From an uncultured Bacteroidota bacterium (GTDB lineage Bacteria > Bacteroidota > Bacteroidia > Flavobacteriales > Flavobacteriaceae), in assembly GCA_903888655.1 (NCBI GenBank), contig CAISUR010000200.1, positions 1-18,627 of the forward strand: 18,627 nt of DNA, written 5' to 3'. The position numbers and the translations under genes were made by a program. The notes under the pieces are model-generated. The model had not been told where the DNA came from, ran no database searches, and saw only the letters and a list, made by a program, of their open reading frames with translations. Each line of letters opens with the position of its first letter. The first letter of the stretch is position 1. Shown one piece after another: positions 7,338 through 14,153 of the stretch.

Positions 7338-7598
7338 ATGAATACTAAGCTCACTTTATCCCTAGAAAAAGAGGTTATAGAAAAAGCAAAAATCTATGCT
7401 AAAGGAACAGGTAGAAGTTTATCTGAAATGGTGGAGAATTATTTTAGAAGTTTGGTTGAAAAATCAGTAAAGAATAATTATGATAGCAATGATATAGATG
7501 AACGATTAAAAAAAATTACTGGAATTGTAACTTTGCCTGATGATTTTGACCTAGAAAAAGCAAAAGAGGAACACCACAGAGAAAAGTATGGTATATGA
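7338..7598 (+). CDS. Ribbon-helix-helix antitoxin (DUF6364-like)
   Basis: This 86-residue protein opens with a strand (TKLTLSL), a helix (EKEVIEKAKIYAKGTG) and a second helix (SLSEMVENYFRSLVEK), the classic ribbon-helix-helix DNA-binding pattern. The acidic tail (TLPDDFDLEKAKEEHHREKYG) would bind and inhibit the toxin. Its stop codon overlaps the toxin start as ATGA, so the two are translated in a coupled way, in the usual antitoxin-first order. Two TTACGTA sites flank the promoter. The DUF6364 assignment is by resemblance and comes from memory of Bacteroidota pairs. Confidence 0.85.
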   Translation: MNTKLTLSLEKEVIEKAKIYAKGTGRSLSEMVENYFRSLVEKSVKNNYDSNDIDERLKKITGIVTLPDDFDLEKAKEEHHREKYGI

Positions 7599-8014
7599 AA
7601 AATATTTTTCTTGACACCAATGTTTTGATGGATATTCTAGCCAATCGACAACCATTTTATAAATCATCATCTGAAATTTACAAACTTGGATTAAGTAAAA
7701 AAGTTACTCTTTTTACTTCATCAAACACCATTTCTACAATACATTATTTATTAAAAAAATTCACTAGTGAAGAAAACATAAGGCAATCTTTAGAGGAAGT
7801 TACTGCCATTGTTTCAATTATTGCTGTAGACATAAATATCATAAAAAAAAGTTTAAAATCCAACCATAAAGATTTCGAAGATGCTATTCAAATTGTTTCA
7901 GCTCAATCTATTAATGATATGTTTTGCATCATAACTCGGGATAAAAAAGATTATAAAAATGCCGAAATTAATGTTTTCACACCCGATGAATTTTTAACCA
8001 ATATAAACTCATGA
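7595..8014 (+). CDS. PIN-domain toxin ribonuclease (VapC-like)
   Basis: This 139-residue PIN domain has the opening strand IFLDTNVLMD with Asp7 and Asp13, the central TSSNTISTIHYLLKK helix, DFEDAIQ (Asp93, Asp96), and a C-terminal strand CIITRDKKDY with Asp116. These acidic residues bind Mg2+ in PIN nucleases, which cut tRNA or other RNA when free of antitoxin. The usual Glu of the central helix is not evident. The subgroup with S..TI..I.YLL.K often shows this, so activity is still likely. The stop codon overlaps the purK start (TCATGA), placing purK translation directly behind the toxin. Confidence 0.85.
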   Translation: MKNIFLDTNVLMDILANRQPFYKSSSEIYKLGLSKKVTLFTSSNTISTIHYLLKKFTSEENIRQSLEEVTAIVSIIAVDINIIKKSLKSNHKDFEDAIQIVSAQSINDMFCIITRDKKDYKNAEINVFTPDEFLTNINS

Positions 8015-9156
8015 ATTATTTCTCATCCGATTTTAAACTGGGAATTCTCGGTGGCGGTCAATTAGGCAAAATGCTGTTGGCTGAAACCCGAAAATTCGAC
8101 ATTCAAACTTATGTTATCGATCCAAGCGCAGCAGCACCGAGTCAATTTGGAGCTACCCAATTTTTTATGGGTGATTTGATGGATTTTAATGCCATTTATG
8201 AATTTGGAAAGAAAGTCGATGTATTGACCATAGAAATTGAAAATGTAAATTTGGACGCTTTGGATCAACTGGAAGCAGAAGGATTGGCCATTTATCCATC
8301 ACCTAAAACATTAAGATTAATTCAGAATAAAGGTCGTCAAAAAGATTTTTATGTTGAAAATACTATTCCAACTTCAACTCATCAGCGATTTGGGGATTTG
8401 AATCAATTAAAATCGAAAATCGAAAACCTTGCCTTTCCTTTTGTTTGGAAATGTGCGCAATATGGGTATGATGGCAATGGCGTTAAAATAGTTCGCAATG
8501 TAACTAATTTAGAAAATTTACCCAATGTTGAGTGCATCGCTGAACAAATGGTTCCGTTTAAAAATGAATTGGCGGTTATTGTCGTTCGCTCGGTTTCAGG
8601 TGAAGTAAAAACGTATCCAGTTGTAGAAATGGAATTCCATCCCGAAGCCAACCAAGTAGAATATGTGATTTGTCCTGCTCGAATTGATGAAAAAGTTGCA
8701 AAAAAAGCAACAGAAATTGCTCTAAAAGTTTCAGAAGCGTTTAATCATGTAGGATTATTAGCCGTAGAAATGTTTCAAACAGAAGATGACGAAATTTTAG
8801 TAAACGAAGTGGCACCACGCCCACACAATTCAGGACATTATTCGATTGAAGCAAGCTATACCTCGCAATTTGAAAATCATTTGCGTGCGATTTTAAATTT
8901 ACCTTTGGGAAACACCGCTAGTAAAGTTGCCGGAATTATGGTAAATTTGGTCGGTTCAGCAGGTTTTTCGGGACCAGTAATTTACGAAAACATTGAAAAA
9001 ATAATGGCAATTGATGGTGTAACGCCACATATTTACGGAAAAAGAGAAACAAGACCATTTAGAAAAATGGGGCATGTTACGATTGTAAATGAGAATATGG
9101 AGGAAGCAAGAAAAATTGCAGAAGAGGTTAAAAACAGTATTCGAGTGATTAGTTAA
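8011..9156 (+). CDS. purK: 5-(carboxyamino)imidazole ribonucleotide synthase
   Basis: This 381-residue ATP-grasp enzyme of purine synthesis converts AIR, bicarbonate and ATP to N5-CAIR, the substrate of PurE encoded downstream. It shows the N-terminal nucleotide-fold motif LGILGGGQLGKM (residues 10-21), TIEIENV, the ATP-grasp segment FPFVWKCAQYGYDGNGV, and the metal-binding LVNEVAPRPHNSGHYSIEA. The ATG at 8011 overlaps the stop codon of the PIN toxin by 4 nt, and residues 1-9 match a normal short lead-in. No separate promoter is visible, so expression probably depends on the toxin-antitoxin promoter, or on one hidden inside those genes. A membrane-protein gene separates it from purE. Confidence 0.96.
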   Translation: MNYFSSDFKLGILGGGQLGKMLLAETRKFDIQTYVIDPSAAAPSQFGATQFFMGDLMDFNAIYEFGKKVDVLTIEIENVNLDALDQLEAEGLAIYPSPKTLRLIQNKGRQKDFYVENTIPTSTHQRFGDLNQLKSKIENLAFPFVWKCAQYGYDGNGVKIVRNVTNLENLPNVECIAEQMVPFKNELAVIVVRSVSGEVKTYPVVEMEFHPEANQVEYVICPARIDEKVAKKATEIALKVSEAFNHVGLLAVEMFQTEDDEILVNEVAPRPHNSGHYSIEASYTSQFENHLRAILNLPLGNTASKVAGIMVNLVGSAGFSGPVIYENIEKIMAIDGVTPHIYGKRETRPFRKMGHVTIVNENMEEARKIAEEVKNSIRVIS

Positions 9157-9169
9157 AACAAATGGTTTA

Positions 9170-9805
9170 ATGTTAGAAACAATTAAAAAAAGTATCGTTT
9201 TTTTTGTATTATTTACTCTAATACAACTAATTCCTCTACTCAAAAATTTTACTGATAATTTTAGACCTAATGTTTATAGAGGCGTAGGGTTTCCTACAAC
9301 CTTTCTTCTTCAAAATGAAGTTTATACGAACAATTTTTTTGTTAATTTTTCATTATATACTATAACATATTATACTATTTACTGCTTTAGAACAAAACAA
9401 AACATTTTTAAATTACTATTAAATATCTTTACAATAAATCGACTTAAAAAATTCTTGAAATTACTTACATATTCAATTATAATATTCACACTAACTCAAT
9501 TTTTACCATATATAATTCATTTTGAAAACAATTTCGAACATTGTATAGGTTTCCCAAATAAAGTATATTATGTTTATAATGCTCAATGTTATTATGATAC
9601 TTTTTTTGAACCTCTTCTATTAATTGTCAATTTCATAGTTATTACAATATTTACATTTTCATTTTATTTCTTAATTAAGATTTTTAAAACTTTATTCAAG
9701 AAACTTAAAACCCAAAAAAACCATGAGCAAAGTAGCCATCATAATGGGAAGCATCTCCGACATGCCCGTGATGCAAGAAGCCATCGATATCTTAAAAGGA
9801 TTTGA
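9170..9805 (+). CDS. Membrane protein with two internal repeats, inserted between purK and purE
   Basis: A 211-residue product very rich in Phe, Ile, Tyr and Asn; its DNA is clearly more AT-rich than purK and purE. It has two halves of the same plan. Residues 8-73 show F-T-L-x-Q-L-I-P, F-x-x-N-F, GFP, then NNFFVNF; residues 100-168 show F-T-L-x-Q-F-L-P, F-x-N-N-F, GFP, then DTFFEP and NF. Each half has a hydrophobic helix before the QxxP motif and one or two after the GFP loop, so about four membrane segments. The last 27 or so codons lie inside purE in another frame and give a basic, His-rich tail unlike the rest. The original stop was probably lost on insertion. No known family is recognised. 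The gene is not expected between purK and purE and looks acquired. Confidence 0.6.
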   Translation: MLETIKKSIVFFVLFTLIQLIPLLKNFTDNFRPNVYRGVGFPTTFLLQNEVYTNNFFVNFSLYTITYYTIYCFRTKQNIFKLLLNIFTINRLKKFLKLLTYSIIIFTLTQFLPYIIHFENNFEHCIGFPNKVYYVYNAQCYYDTFFEPLLLIVNFIVITIFTFSFYFLIKIFKTLFKKLKTQKNHEQSSHHNGKHLRHARDARSHRYLKRI

Positions 9806-10208
9806 CATCGAAACCGAAGTCGATATTGTTTCGGCGCATCGAACGCCCGATAAATTATTCGATTTTAGTAAAAATGCTCACACTCGTGGCATCTCAATAA
9901 TTATTGCTGGTGCTGGTGGTGCCGCGCATTTACCCGGAATGGTCGCTTCGATGTCGCCTTTACCTGTAATTGGCGTTCCTGTAAAATCGAGCAATTCTAT
10001 CGATGGTTGGGATTCGGTTTTATCGATTCTTCAAATGCCTGGTGGAGTTCCAGTAGCAACGGTGGCGCTAAACGGAGCTAAAAATGCCGGAATTCTTGCG
10101 GCACAAATCATCGGAAGTCACGACAAATGTGTGCTGGACAAAATCATTTTCTATAAAGAAAGTTTGAAAGAAGCTGTAAATAAAGCTTCGAAAAATTTAA
10201 AAAAATAA
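9723..10208 (+). CDS. purE: N5-carboxyaminoimidazole ribonucleotide mutase
   Basis: This 161-residue class I PurE turns N5-CAIR from PurK into CAIR in the purine pathway. Key motifs are MGSISDMPVM (residues 8-17, phosphate binding), SAHRTP (37-42, with the catalytic His39), and AGAGGAAHLPGM (around 62-73). PVKSS, with LSILQMPGGVPVATVALNG further on, is typical of the bacterial form. The start at ATG 9723 is fixed by the conserved opening KVAIIMGS. This start lies 83 nt inside the preceding membrane-protein frame, so ribosomes finishing that gene must pass over it. The stop codon shares one base with the next start (TAATG). Confidence 0.97.
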   Translation: MSKVAIIMGSISDMPVMQEAIDILKGFDIETEVDIVSAHRTPDKLFDFSKNAHTRGISIIIAGAGGAAHLPGMVASMSPLPVIGVPVKSSNSIDGWDSVLSILQMPGGVPVATVALNGAKNAGILAAQIIGSHDKCVLDKIIFYKESLKEAVNKASKNLKK

Positions 10209-12301
10209 TGAAACACAATATTATGGATAAATCACAATCCTCTGAATCAAATACTAATGTCGTACGGACAGGTCGCGACCTGTCCCTAACAAAAACATTC
10301 AACACCAAACACAAAACTGCACCATTTTCGCAAATAAAATTGGAAGATTACCAACCTGCTTTTATAGAAAATATCGCAAAAGCAAAAGCTGAAATTGATG
10401 CTATCATCAATAATCCTGAAGTACCAACATTTGAAAACACCATCGTGGCTTTAGATTTTTCTGGAGAACCATTGGATAGATTATCTTCAATTTTCTTCAA
10501 TTTAAATTCGGCCGAAACGTGTGACGAAATGCAGAAAATCGCTCAAGAAGTTTCGCCGTTATTGACTGAATTTAGTAATGATATCGCGTTAAATGAAGAT
10601 TTATTCAAACGGGTAAAAGCGGTCTATGATCAAAAAGACAATTTGACTTTAACACCTGAACAAGCTACCTTATTAGACAAAAAATTCAAAGGATTTTCTA
10701 GAAACGGTGCCTTGCTTAATGAAGAAGACAAATTAAAATTACGAGAAATCGATACTGAATTAGCCAAACTAAAATTGACGTATGGCGAAAATGTTTTGGC
10801 CGAAACCAATAATTATCAACTGCATGTTACCAATGAAGAAGATTTAAAAGGCCTGCCTGATGGTGCTAAAGAAATGGCCACCAGTTTGGCAAAATCTAAA
10901 AACATAGAAGGTTGGGTTTTCACTTTAGATTTTCCGAGTTATTTGCCTTTTGTGACTTATGTTGAAAATCGTGAATTGCGCAAAGAAATGGCTATTGCAG
11001 CCGGAAAAAAAGCCTTTCAAAACAACGAATTAGACAACCAAGAAAATGTAAAACGAATCGTTGAATTGCGTCATAAACGAGCTAATTTGTTGGGTTACGA
11101 ATCGCATTCTCATTTTGTTTTGGAGGAACGCATGGCGCAAAATCCGGAAAAAGTGCAAACCTTTTTAAATGATTTATTAGCCAAAGCCAAACCGGCAGCC
11201 GAACGCGAATTTGCCCAATTAACAGCTTTCGCCAAAGAATTAGACGGCATTGATCAATTGGAAAAATGGGACGGTTCGTATTATTCTGAAAAATTGAAAC
11301 AAAAATTATTCAGTTTGGATGACGAATTGTTGAAACCCTATTTTAAGTTAGAAAACGTGTTGCATGGCGCGTTTACCATTGCAGAAAAGTTATACGGAAT
11401 CACCTTCAAAGAAGTTTTTGATATTGACAAATACCACGAAGACGTGCAAACTTTTGAAGTTTTAGATGAAAACAACAATTTGGTTGCCATTTTCTACTCC
11501 GATTTTTTCCCGAGAAAAGGAAAACGAAACGGCGCTTGGATGACATCTTATAAATCGCAAGCGTTGAAAAACGGAATCAACGAACGACCACACGTTTCAA
11601 TTGTTTGTAATTTTACTCCACCAACTGAAACCAAACCTTCACTCCTAACCTTCAATGAAGTAACCACTTTATTTCACGAATTTGGTCATGCATTACACGG
11701 CATGTTAGCCAACACCACTTATCCAAGTTTGTCGGGAACTTCAGTATATTGGGATTTTGTGGAATTACCAAGTCAAGTGATGGAAAATTGGTGCTACGAA
11801 CCCGAAGCCTTAGCGTTGTTTGCAAAACATTATGAAACCGGAGAAATCATTCCGCAAGAATATGTAGAAAAAATCAAAGAAAGCGCAAGTTTCTTGGAAG
11901 GAATGGCAACCTTACGCCAATTGAGTTTTGGGATTTTAGACATGACGTATCACGGAAAATCACAAACTATTACTGATGTGAAAACCTTTGAAAAACAAGC
12001 CATGGAAGGAACCAGTTTATATCCAGATGTAGCTGAAAATTGTATGAGTACCTCGTTTTCTCATATATTTCAAGGTGGCTATTCTTCGGGATATTACAGT
12101 TACAAATGGGCCGAAGTTTTGGATGCCGATGCCTTTGCTTTTTTTCAAGAAAAAGGGATTTTCAATAATGAAGTCGCGACTAAATTTAAAGACAATGTAC
12201 TTTCTAAAGGAGGCACGGAATTACCCATGGAATTGTACAAACGCTTTCGTGGTCAAGAACCGAAGGCTGATGCACTGTTAAAAAGAGCTGGACTACTATG
12301 A
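10208..12301 (+). CDS. M3-family zinc oligopeptidase (Dcp/OpdA-like)
   Basis: A 697-residue M3A metallopeptidase, probably cytoplasmic as no signal peptide is present, that cuts short peptides. The zinc site is HEFGHALH, with His490, Glu491 and His494, and the third ligand Glu519 in DFVELPSQ. The C-terminal GGYSSGYYSYKWAEVLDADAF substrate-binding loop is intact. The recognisable family sequence starts near KTFNTKHKTAPFSQIKLEDYQPAF (residue 29 on). The first 28 residues form an unusual Ser- and Asn-rich extension containing VVRTGRDLSL, which is encoded by a GC-rich palindrome (10266-10285). Start candidates are the ATG at 10208, which overlaps the purE stop, and the one at 10223. The gene is the last of the purK-purE run and ends before a strong terminator. 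Confidence 0.93.
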   Translation: MKHNIMDKSQSSESNTNVVRTGRDLSLTKTFNTKHKTAPFSQIKLEDYQPAFIENIAKAKAEIDAIINNPEVPTFENTIVALDFSGEPLDRLSSIFFNLNSAETCDEMQKIAQEVSPLLTEFSNDIALNEDLFKRVKAVYDQKDNLTLTPEQATLLDKKFKGFSRNGALLNEEDKLKLREIDTELAKLKLTYGENVLAETNNYQLHVTNEEDLKGLPDGAKEMATSLAKSKNIEGWVFTLDFPSYLPFVTYVENRELRKEMAIAAGKKAFQNNELDNQENVKRIVELRHKRANLLGYESHSHFVLEERMAQNPEKVQTFLNDLLAKAKPAAEREFAQLTAFAKELDGIDQLEKWDGSYYSEKLKQKLFSLDDELLKPYFKLENVLHGAFTIAEKLYGITFKEVFDIDKYHEDVQTFEVLDENNNLVAIFYSDFFPRKGKRNGAWMTSYKSQALKNGINERPHVSIVCNFTPPTETKPSLLTFNEVTTLFHEFGHALHGMLANTTYPSLSGTSVYWDFVELPSQVMENWCYEPEALALFAKHYETGEIIPQEYVEKIKESASFLEGMATLRQLSFGILDMTYHGKSQTITDVKTFEKQAMEGTSLYPDVAENCMSTSFSHIFQGGYSSGYYSYKWAEVLDADAFAFFQEKGIFNNEVATKFKDNVLSKGGTELPMELYKRFRGQEPKADALLKRAGLL
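10266..10285. repeat. 20-bp GC-rich perfect palindrome (REP-like) inside the M3 peptidase gene
   Basis: GGACAGGTCGCGACCTGTCC is its own reverse complement and is 70% GC in a region near 35%. It resembles the REP-type palindromes (core GACAGGTCGCGACCTGTC) that I recall from Bacteroidota and other genomes, often linked to REP-associated tyrosine transposases. It is translated in frame as part of VVRTGRDLSL in the N-terminal extension of the peptidase. No transposase lies in the window. Confidence 0.75.
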
Positions 12302-12303
12302 AG

Positions 12304-12331
12304 TACAAGTTACTAAATACGAAATTTGAAA
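12304..12331. repeat. Heptamer tandem repeat after the M3 peptidase stop
   Basis: Four consecutive 7-mers, TACAAGT TACTAAA TACGAAA TTTGAAA, follow the stop codon directly, with pattern TACnAAn drifting to TTTGAAA. It ends 11 bp before the terminator stem. Confidence 0.6.
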
Positions 12332-12342
12332 TAACCAAAATG

Positions 12343-12369
12343 ACCAAAGTTTAGTGCTTTGGTTTTTTT
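12343..12369 (+). terminator. Rho-independent terminator of the purK-purE-M3 run
   Basis: ACCAAAG (12343-12349) and CTTTGGT (12357-12363) pair perfectly around a 7-nt loop and are followed by seven T. It lies about 40 nt after the M3 peptidase stop codon. Confidence 0.85.
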
Positions 12370-12377
12370 GGTCTATT

Positions 12378-12465
12378 GCGTTAGGGATTGCAGCGAAAAG
12401 CCCACAACAAGGAGGAACGACGCCGTGAGGACTTGTAGCGGAAAGCCCGACCCAAAGGGGAACGC
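12378..12465. other. GC-rich structured intergenic element (candidate repeat or small RNA)
   Basis: An 88-bp block, clearly more GC-rich than its surroundings, lies between a terminator and the regulator promoter. It contains a near-repeat AGCGaAAAGCCC (12392-12403) and AGCGgAAAGCCC (12437-12448), exactly 45 bp apart. Pairings seen by eye are the outer GCGTT (12378-12382) with AACGC (12461-12465), ACAAG (12407-12411) with CTTGT (12432-12436), and a small CCC-AAA-GGGG hairpin (12451-12460). No open frame of note covers it. The AGCGGAAAGCCC motif reminds me of intergenic elements repeated many times in Flavobacterium genomes. I cannot confirm that here. Confidence 0.5.
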
Positions 12466-12522
12466 CCAAAAATAAATCATTATTGGTTTGATTTTTTATT
12501 TGTAAATTGTTGCTTTAAAAAC

Positions 12523-12548
12523 AAACTTTCAGTTTTTTTTGAAAGTTT
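12523..12548. promoter_or_regulatory. Operator 1, AAACTTTCA-N8-TGAAAGTTT
   Basis: A perfect 9-bp inverted repeat (12523-12531 and 12540-12548) around an 8-nt T-rich spacer. It covers the TTG element (12539-12541) of the regulator promoter, so a bound protein would block RNA polymerase. The same arms and spacing recur at 13091-13116. Confidence 0.75.
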
Positions 12549-12569
12549 AAAAACTTTGTTATACCTTTG
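12539..12569 (+). promoter_or_regulatory. Promoter of the GbsR-like regulator, probably leaderless transcript
   Basis: TTG (12539-12541), 20 nt, then TACCTTTG (12562-12569) is a full match to the Bacteroidota consensus. The expected start of transcription falls at or within a base or two of the ATG at 12574. The mRNA would have little or no leader. This also rules out the in-frame TTG at 12556 as a start codon. Confidence 0.65.
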
Positions 12570-12573
12570 TACT

Positions 12574-13077
12574 ATGGAATTCAGAGACGCTAAAAATAAA
12601 TTTGTTCAAACCTGGGGTGCCTTGGGCAGTCAATGGGGAATTAACAAAACCATGGCTCAAATTCACGCGCTTTTAATGGTTTCACATGAGGCCGTTTCGA
12701 TGGAAGACATTATGGAAGAACTGCAAATTTCTCGTGGTAATGCTTCAATGAACTTAAGAGCTTTAATGGATTGGGGCATTGTATACAAAGAATACAAAGC
12801 GGGTGAACGACGGGAGTATTTTACAGCCGAGAAAGATTTAGACGAACTGGCTGTAAAAATTTCGAGAGAACGCAGCAAACGTGAAATTAAACCCGCCTTA
12901 AAAGTATTGAAAGAAGTGTCGTCGATAAACTCTGATAATACGGCCGAAGAAAAACATTTTGTGGATCAAACTACCAAACTTTATGATTTTGTTTTGAAAG
13001 CGGATAACATGTTAGACAAAATGACGGAATATAAAGACAATTGGTTGGCACAGTTGGTTATTAAAATCATGAAGTAA
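12574..13077 (+). CDS. GbsR/MarR-type winged-helix transcriptional regulator
   Basis: A 167-residue DNA-binding regulator. The opening FVQTWGALGSQWGINKTMAQIHALLMVS matches the GbsR subfamily of MarR proteins. The helix-turn-helix follows (VSMEDIMEELQISRGNASMNLRALMDWGIV, about residues 36-66), with a wing (YKAGERREYFTAEKD). The C-terminal helices probably form the dimer. Family knowledge: GbsR-type proteins are usually repressors that respond to a small ligand, often in osmolyte or membrane-related regulons. Two matching inverted repeats, one over its own promoter and one before the next gene, suggest autoregulation and control of the following cluster. The ligand cannot be told from the sequence. 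I took the ATG at 12574 because the promoter -7 box lies directly before it. Confidence 0.85.
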   Translation: MEFRDAKNKFVQTWGALGSQWGINKTMAQIHALLMVSHEAVSMEDIMEELQISRGNASMNLRALMDWGIVYKEYKAGERREYFTAEKDLDELAVKISRERSKREIKPALKVLKEVSSINSDNTAEEKHFVDQTTKLYDFVLKADNMLDKMTEYKDNWLAQLVIKIMK

Positions 13078-13090
13078 AAAAATTTAATCA

Positions 13091-13116
13091 AAACTTTCAT
13101 TTTTTTCTGAAAGTTT
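13091..13116. promoter_or_regulatory. Operator 2, AAACTTTCA-N8-TGAAAGTTT
   Basis: The same 9-bp arms as operator 1 (13091-13099 and 13108-13116), again 8 nt apart with a T-rich spacer. It lies 14 bp before the start of the next gene and 13 bp after the regulator stop codon. No good TAnnTTTG box follows it, so the promoter it acts on is unclear. Confidence 0.75.
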
Positions 13117-13130
13117 AAAATGACAAACAA

Positions 13131-13439
13131 ATGAAAGCATTAAAAGTATTAAATACAATAGCATTAGGAATTCCTATAGTTTTTGCACTTTTGGGAATTA
13201 TTGATAATGATTATTTTATTACAGCATTAATTTCAACAATGGCAACTGGATTCATTCAAGTGTTGACAGGTATTTTCTTTTGGTATGAGTATCCTAAAAA
13301 CAAACCTATTAAAATTTATTTTTTACTGGTCGCAATATTCTTTTTATTCCTTTATGGTAAAGTTGGATTTGATTGGTTTTGGTGTATGCCTTTTATGTTG
13401 TGTCTATTTTTATCAATTTTAATTTATACAAAAAAATGA
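13131..13439 (+). CDS. Small membrane protein of unknown function
   Basis: A 102-residue protein with about four hydrophobic segments (residues roughly 5-25, 30-51, 62-78 and 80-98) and few charged residues outside the loops (YEYPKNKPIK and the C-terminal YTKK). It is the first gene behind operator 2. Its stop codon overlaps the next start as ATGA (13436-13439), so it belongs to the same operon. It matches no family I can name. Base composition is very AT-rich, partly because of its Phe and Ile content. Confidence 0.75.
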   Translation: MKALKVLNTIALGIPIVFALLGIIDNDYFITALISTMATGFIQVLTGIFFWYEYPKNKPIKIYFLLVAIFFLFLYGKVGFDWFWCMPFMLCLFLSILIYTKK

Positions 13440-14146
13440 GTTTTCTTACCGCAGAATGGAATGATCTAGTACTTTTTAATTACGAAATAAATCCAAAAAA
13501 TTTAGAAAATTACATTCCAAAAGGAACCGAAATCGATTTATGGAACGGCAAATGTTATATCAGTTTAATTGGATTTATGTTTGAAAACGTCAAAGTTTTA
13601 GGAATTAAAGTTCCTTTTCATGTCAATTTTGAAGAGGTCAATTTGCGTTTTTATGTAAAACGATTTGAAAACAACCAATGGAAACGGGGCGTTGTCTTTA
13701 TAAAAGAAATTGTTCCAAAACATGCAATAACAATTGTCGCAAACACTTTATACAACGAACATTATCAAACCTTGAAAATGCGCCATTCAAGAACTGAAAA
13801 TGATACTTCAAAAACATTTCAATATGAATGGTTTAAAGATTCCAAATTGAATTCCATTTCAATGACAACTAAAAAAAATGCAATTCCCATTGAATTAAAT
13901 TCGGAGGCAGAATTCATAACCGAACATTATTTTGGCTATACCAATTTCAACAAAGAAAAATCAATTGAATATACTGTCACGCATCCAAGATGGGAACAAT
14001 TGGAAGTGTTGGATTATAAAATTGAAGTAGATTTTGAAAGTGTTTACGGTACTGAATTTAAGTTTCTACAAGATTTGAAACCAAGTTCTTCATTTTTAGC
14101 ATTGGGCTCAAAAATCACTATTGAAGGTAAAAAAACAATTAGATAG
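13436..14146 (+). CDS. DUF2071 (YqjF-like) protein
   Basis: A 236-residue soluble protein. The characteristic DUF2071 segments are clear: FLTAEWNDLVLFNYEINPKNL, PKGTEIDLWNGKCYISLIGFMF, VPFHVNFEEVNLRFYVKR, and GVVFIKEIVPKHAI. Its biochemical role is unknown in the family; the fold is thought to resemble ligand-binding beta domains. The start is the ATG at 13436, which overlaps the previous stop codon. A longer in-frame start at 13373 would add 21 hydrophobic residues read from the upstream gene and is rejected. It lies in a tight four-gene run with two membrane proteins and an SRPBCC protein. Confidence 0.9.
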   Translation: MSFLTAEWNDLVLFNYEINPKNLENYIPKGTEIDLWNGKCYISLIGFMFENVKVLGIKVPFHVNFEEVNLRFYVKRFENNQWKRGVVFIKEIVPKHAITIVANTLYNEHYQTLKMRHSRTENDTSKTFQYEWFKDSKLNSISMTTKKNAIPIELNSEAEFITEHYFGYTNFNKEKSIEYTVTHPRWEQLEVLDYKIEVDFESVYGTEFKFLQDLKPSSSFLALGSKITIEGKKTIR

Positions 14147-14153
14147 AATAATC

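Noticed and set aside
12474..12494. Second terminator AAATCA/TGATTT before the regulator promoter
   Set aside because: The stem is only 6 bp and AT-rich. A strong terminator already lies 100 bp upstream, so I see no need for it.
12556..12573. Longer regulator start at TTG 12556
   Set aside because: The bases from 12562 to 12569 are the promoter -7 box, so they cannot be at the translated 5' end of that transcript. ATG 12574 gives the normal protein.
13373..13435. Longer start for the DUF2071 protein
   Set aside because: It would lie inside the preceding gene, and the extra 21 residues are an out-of-frame reading of a membrane segment. The ATGA overlap at 13436 is the standard operon arrangement.
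14121..14153. Longer start for the four-helix membrane protein
   Set aside because: The extra residues overlap the 3' end of the DUF2071 gene and are charged, which would precede a clean first helix. ATG 14154 is better.
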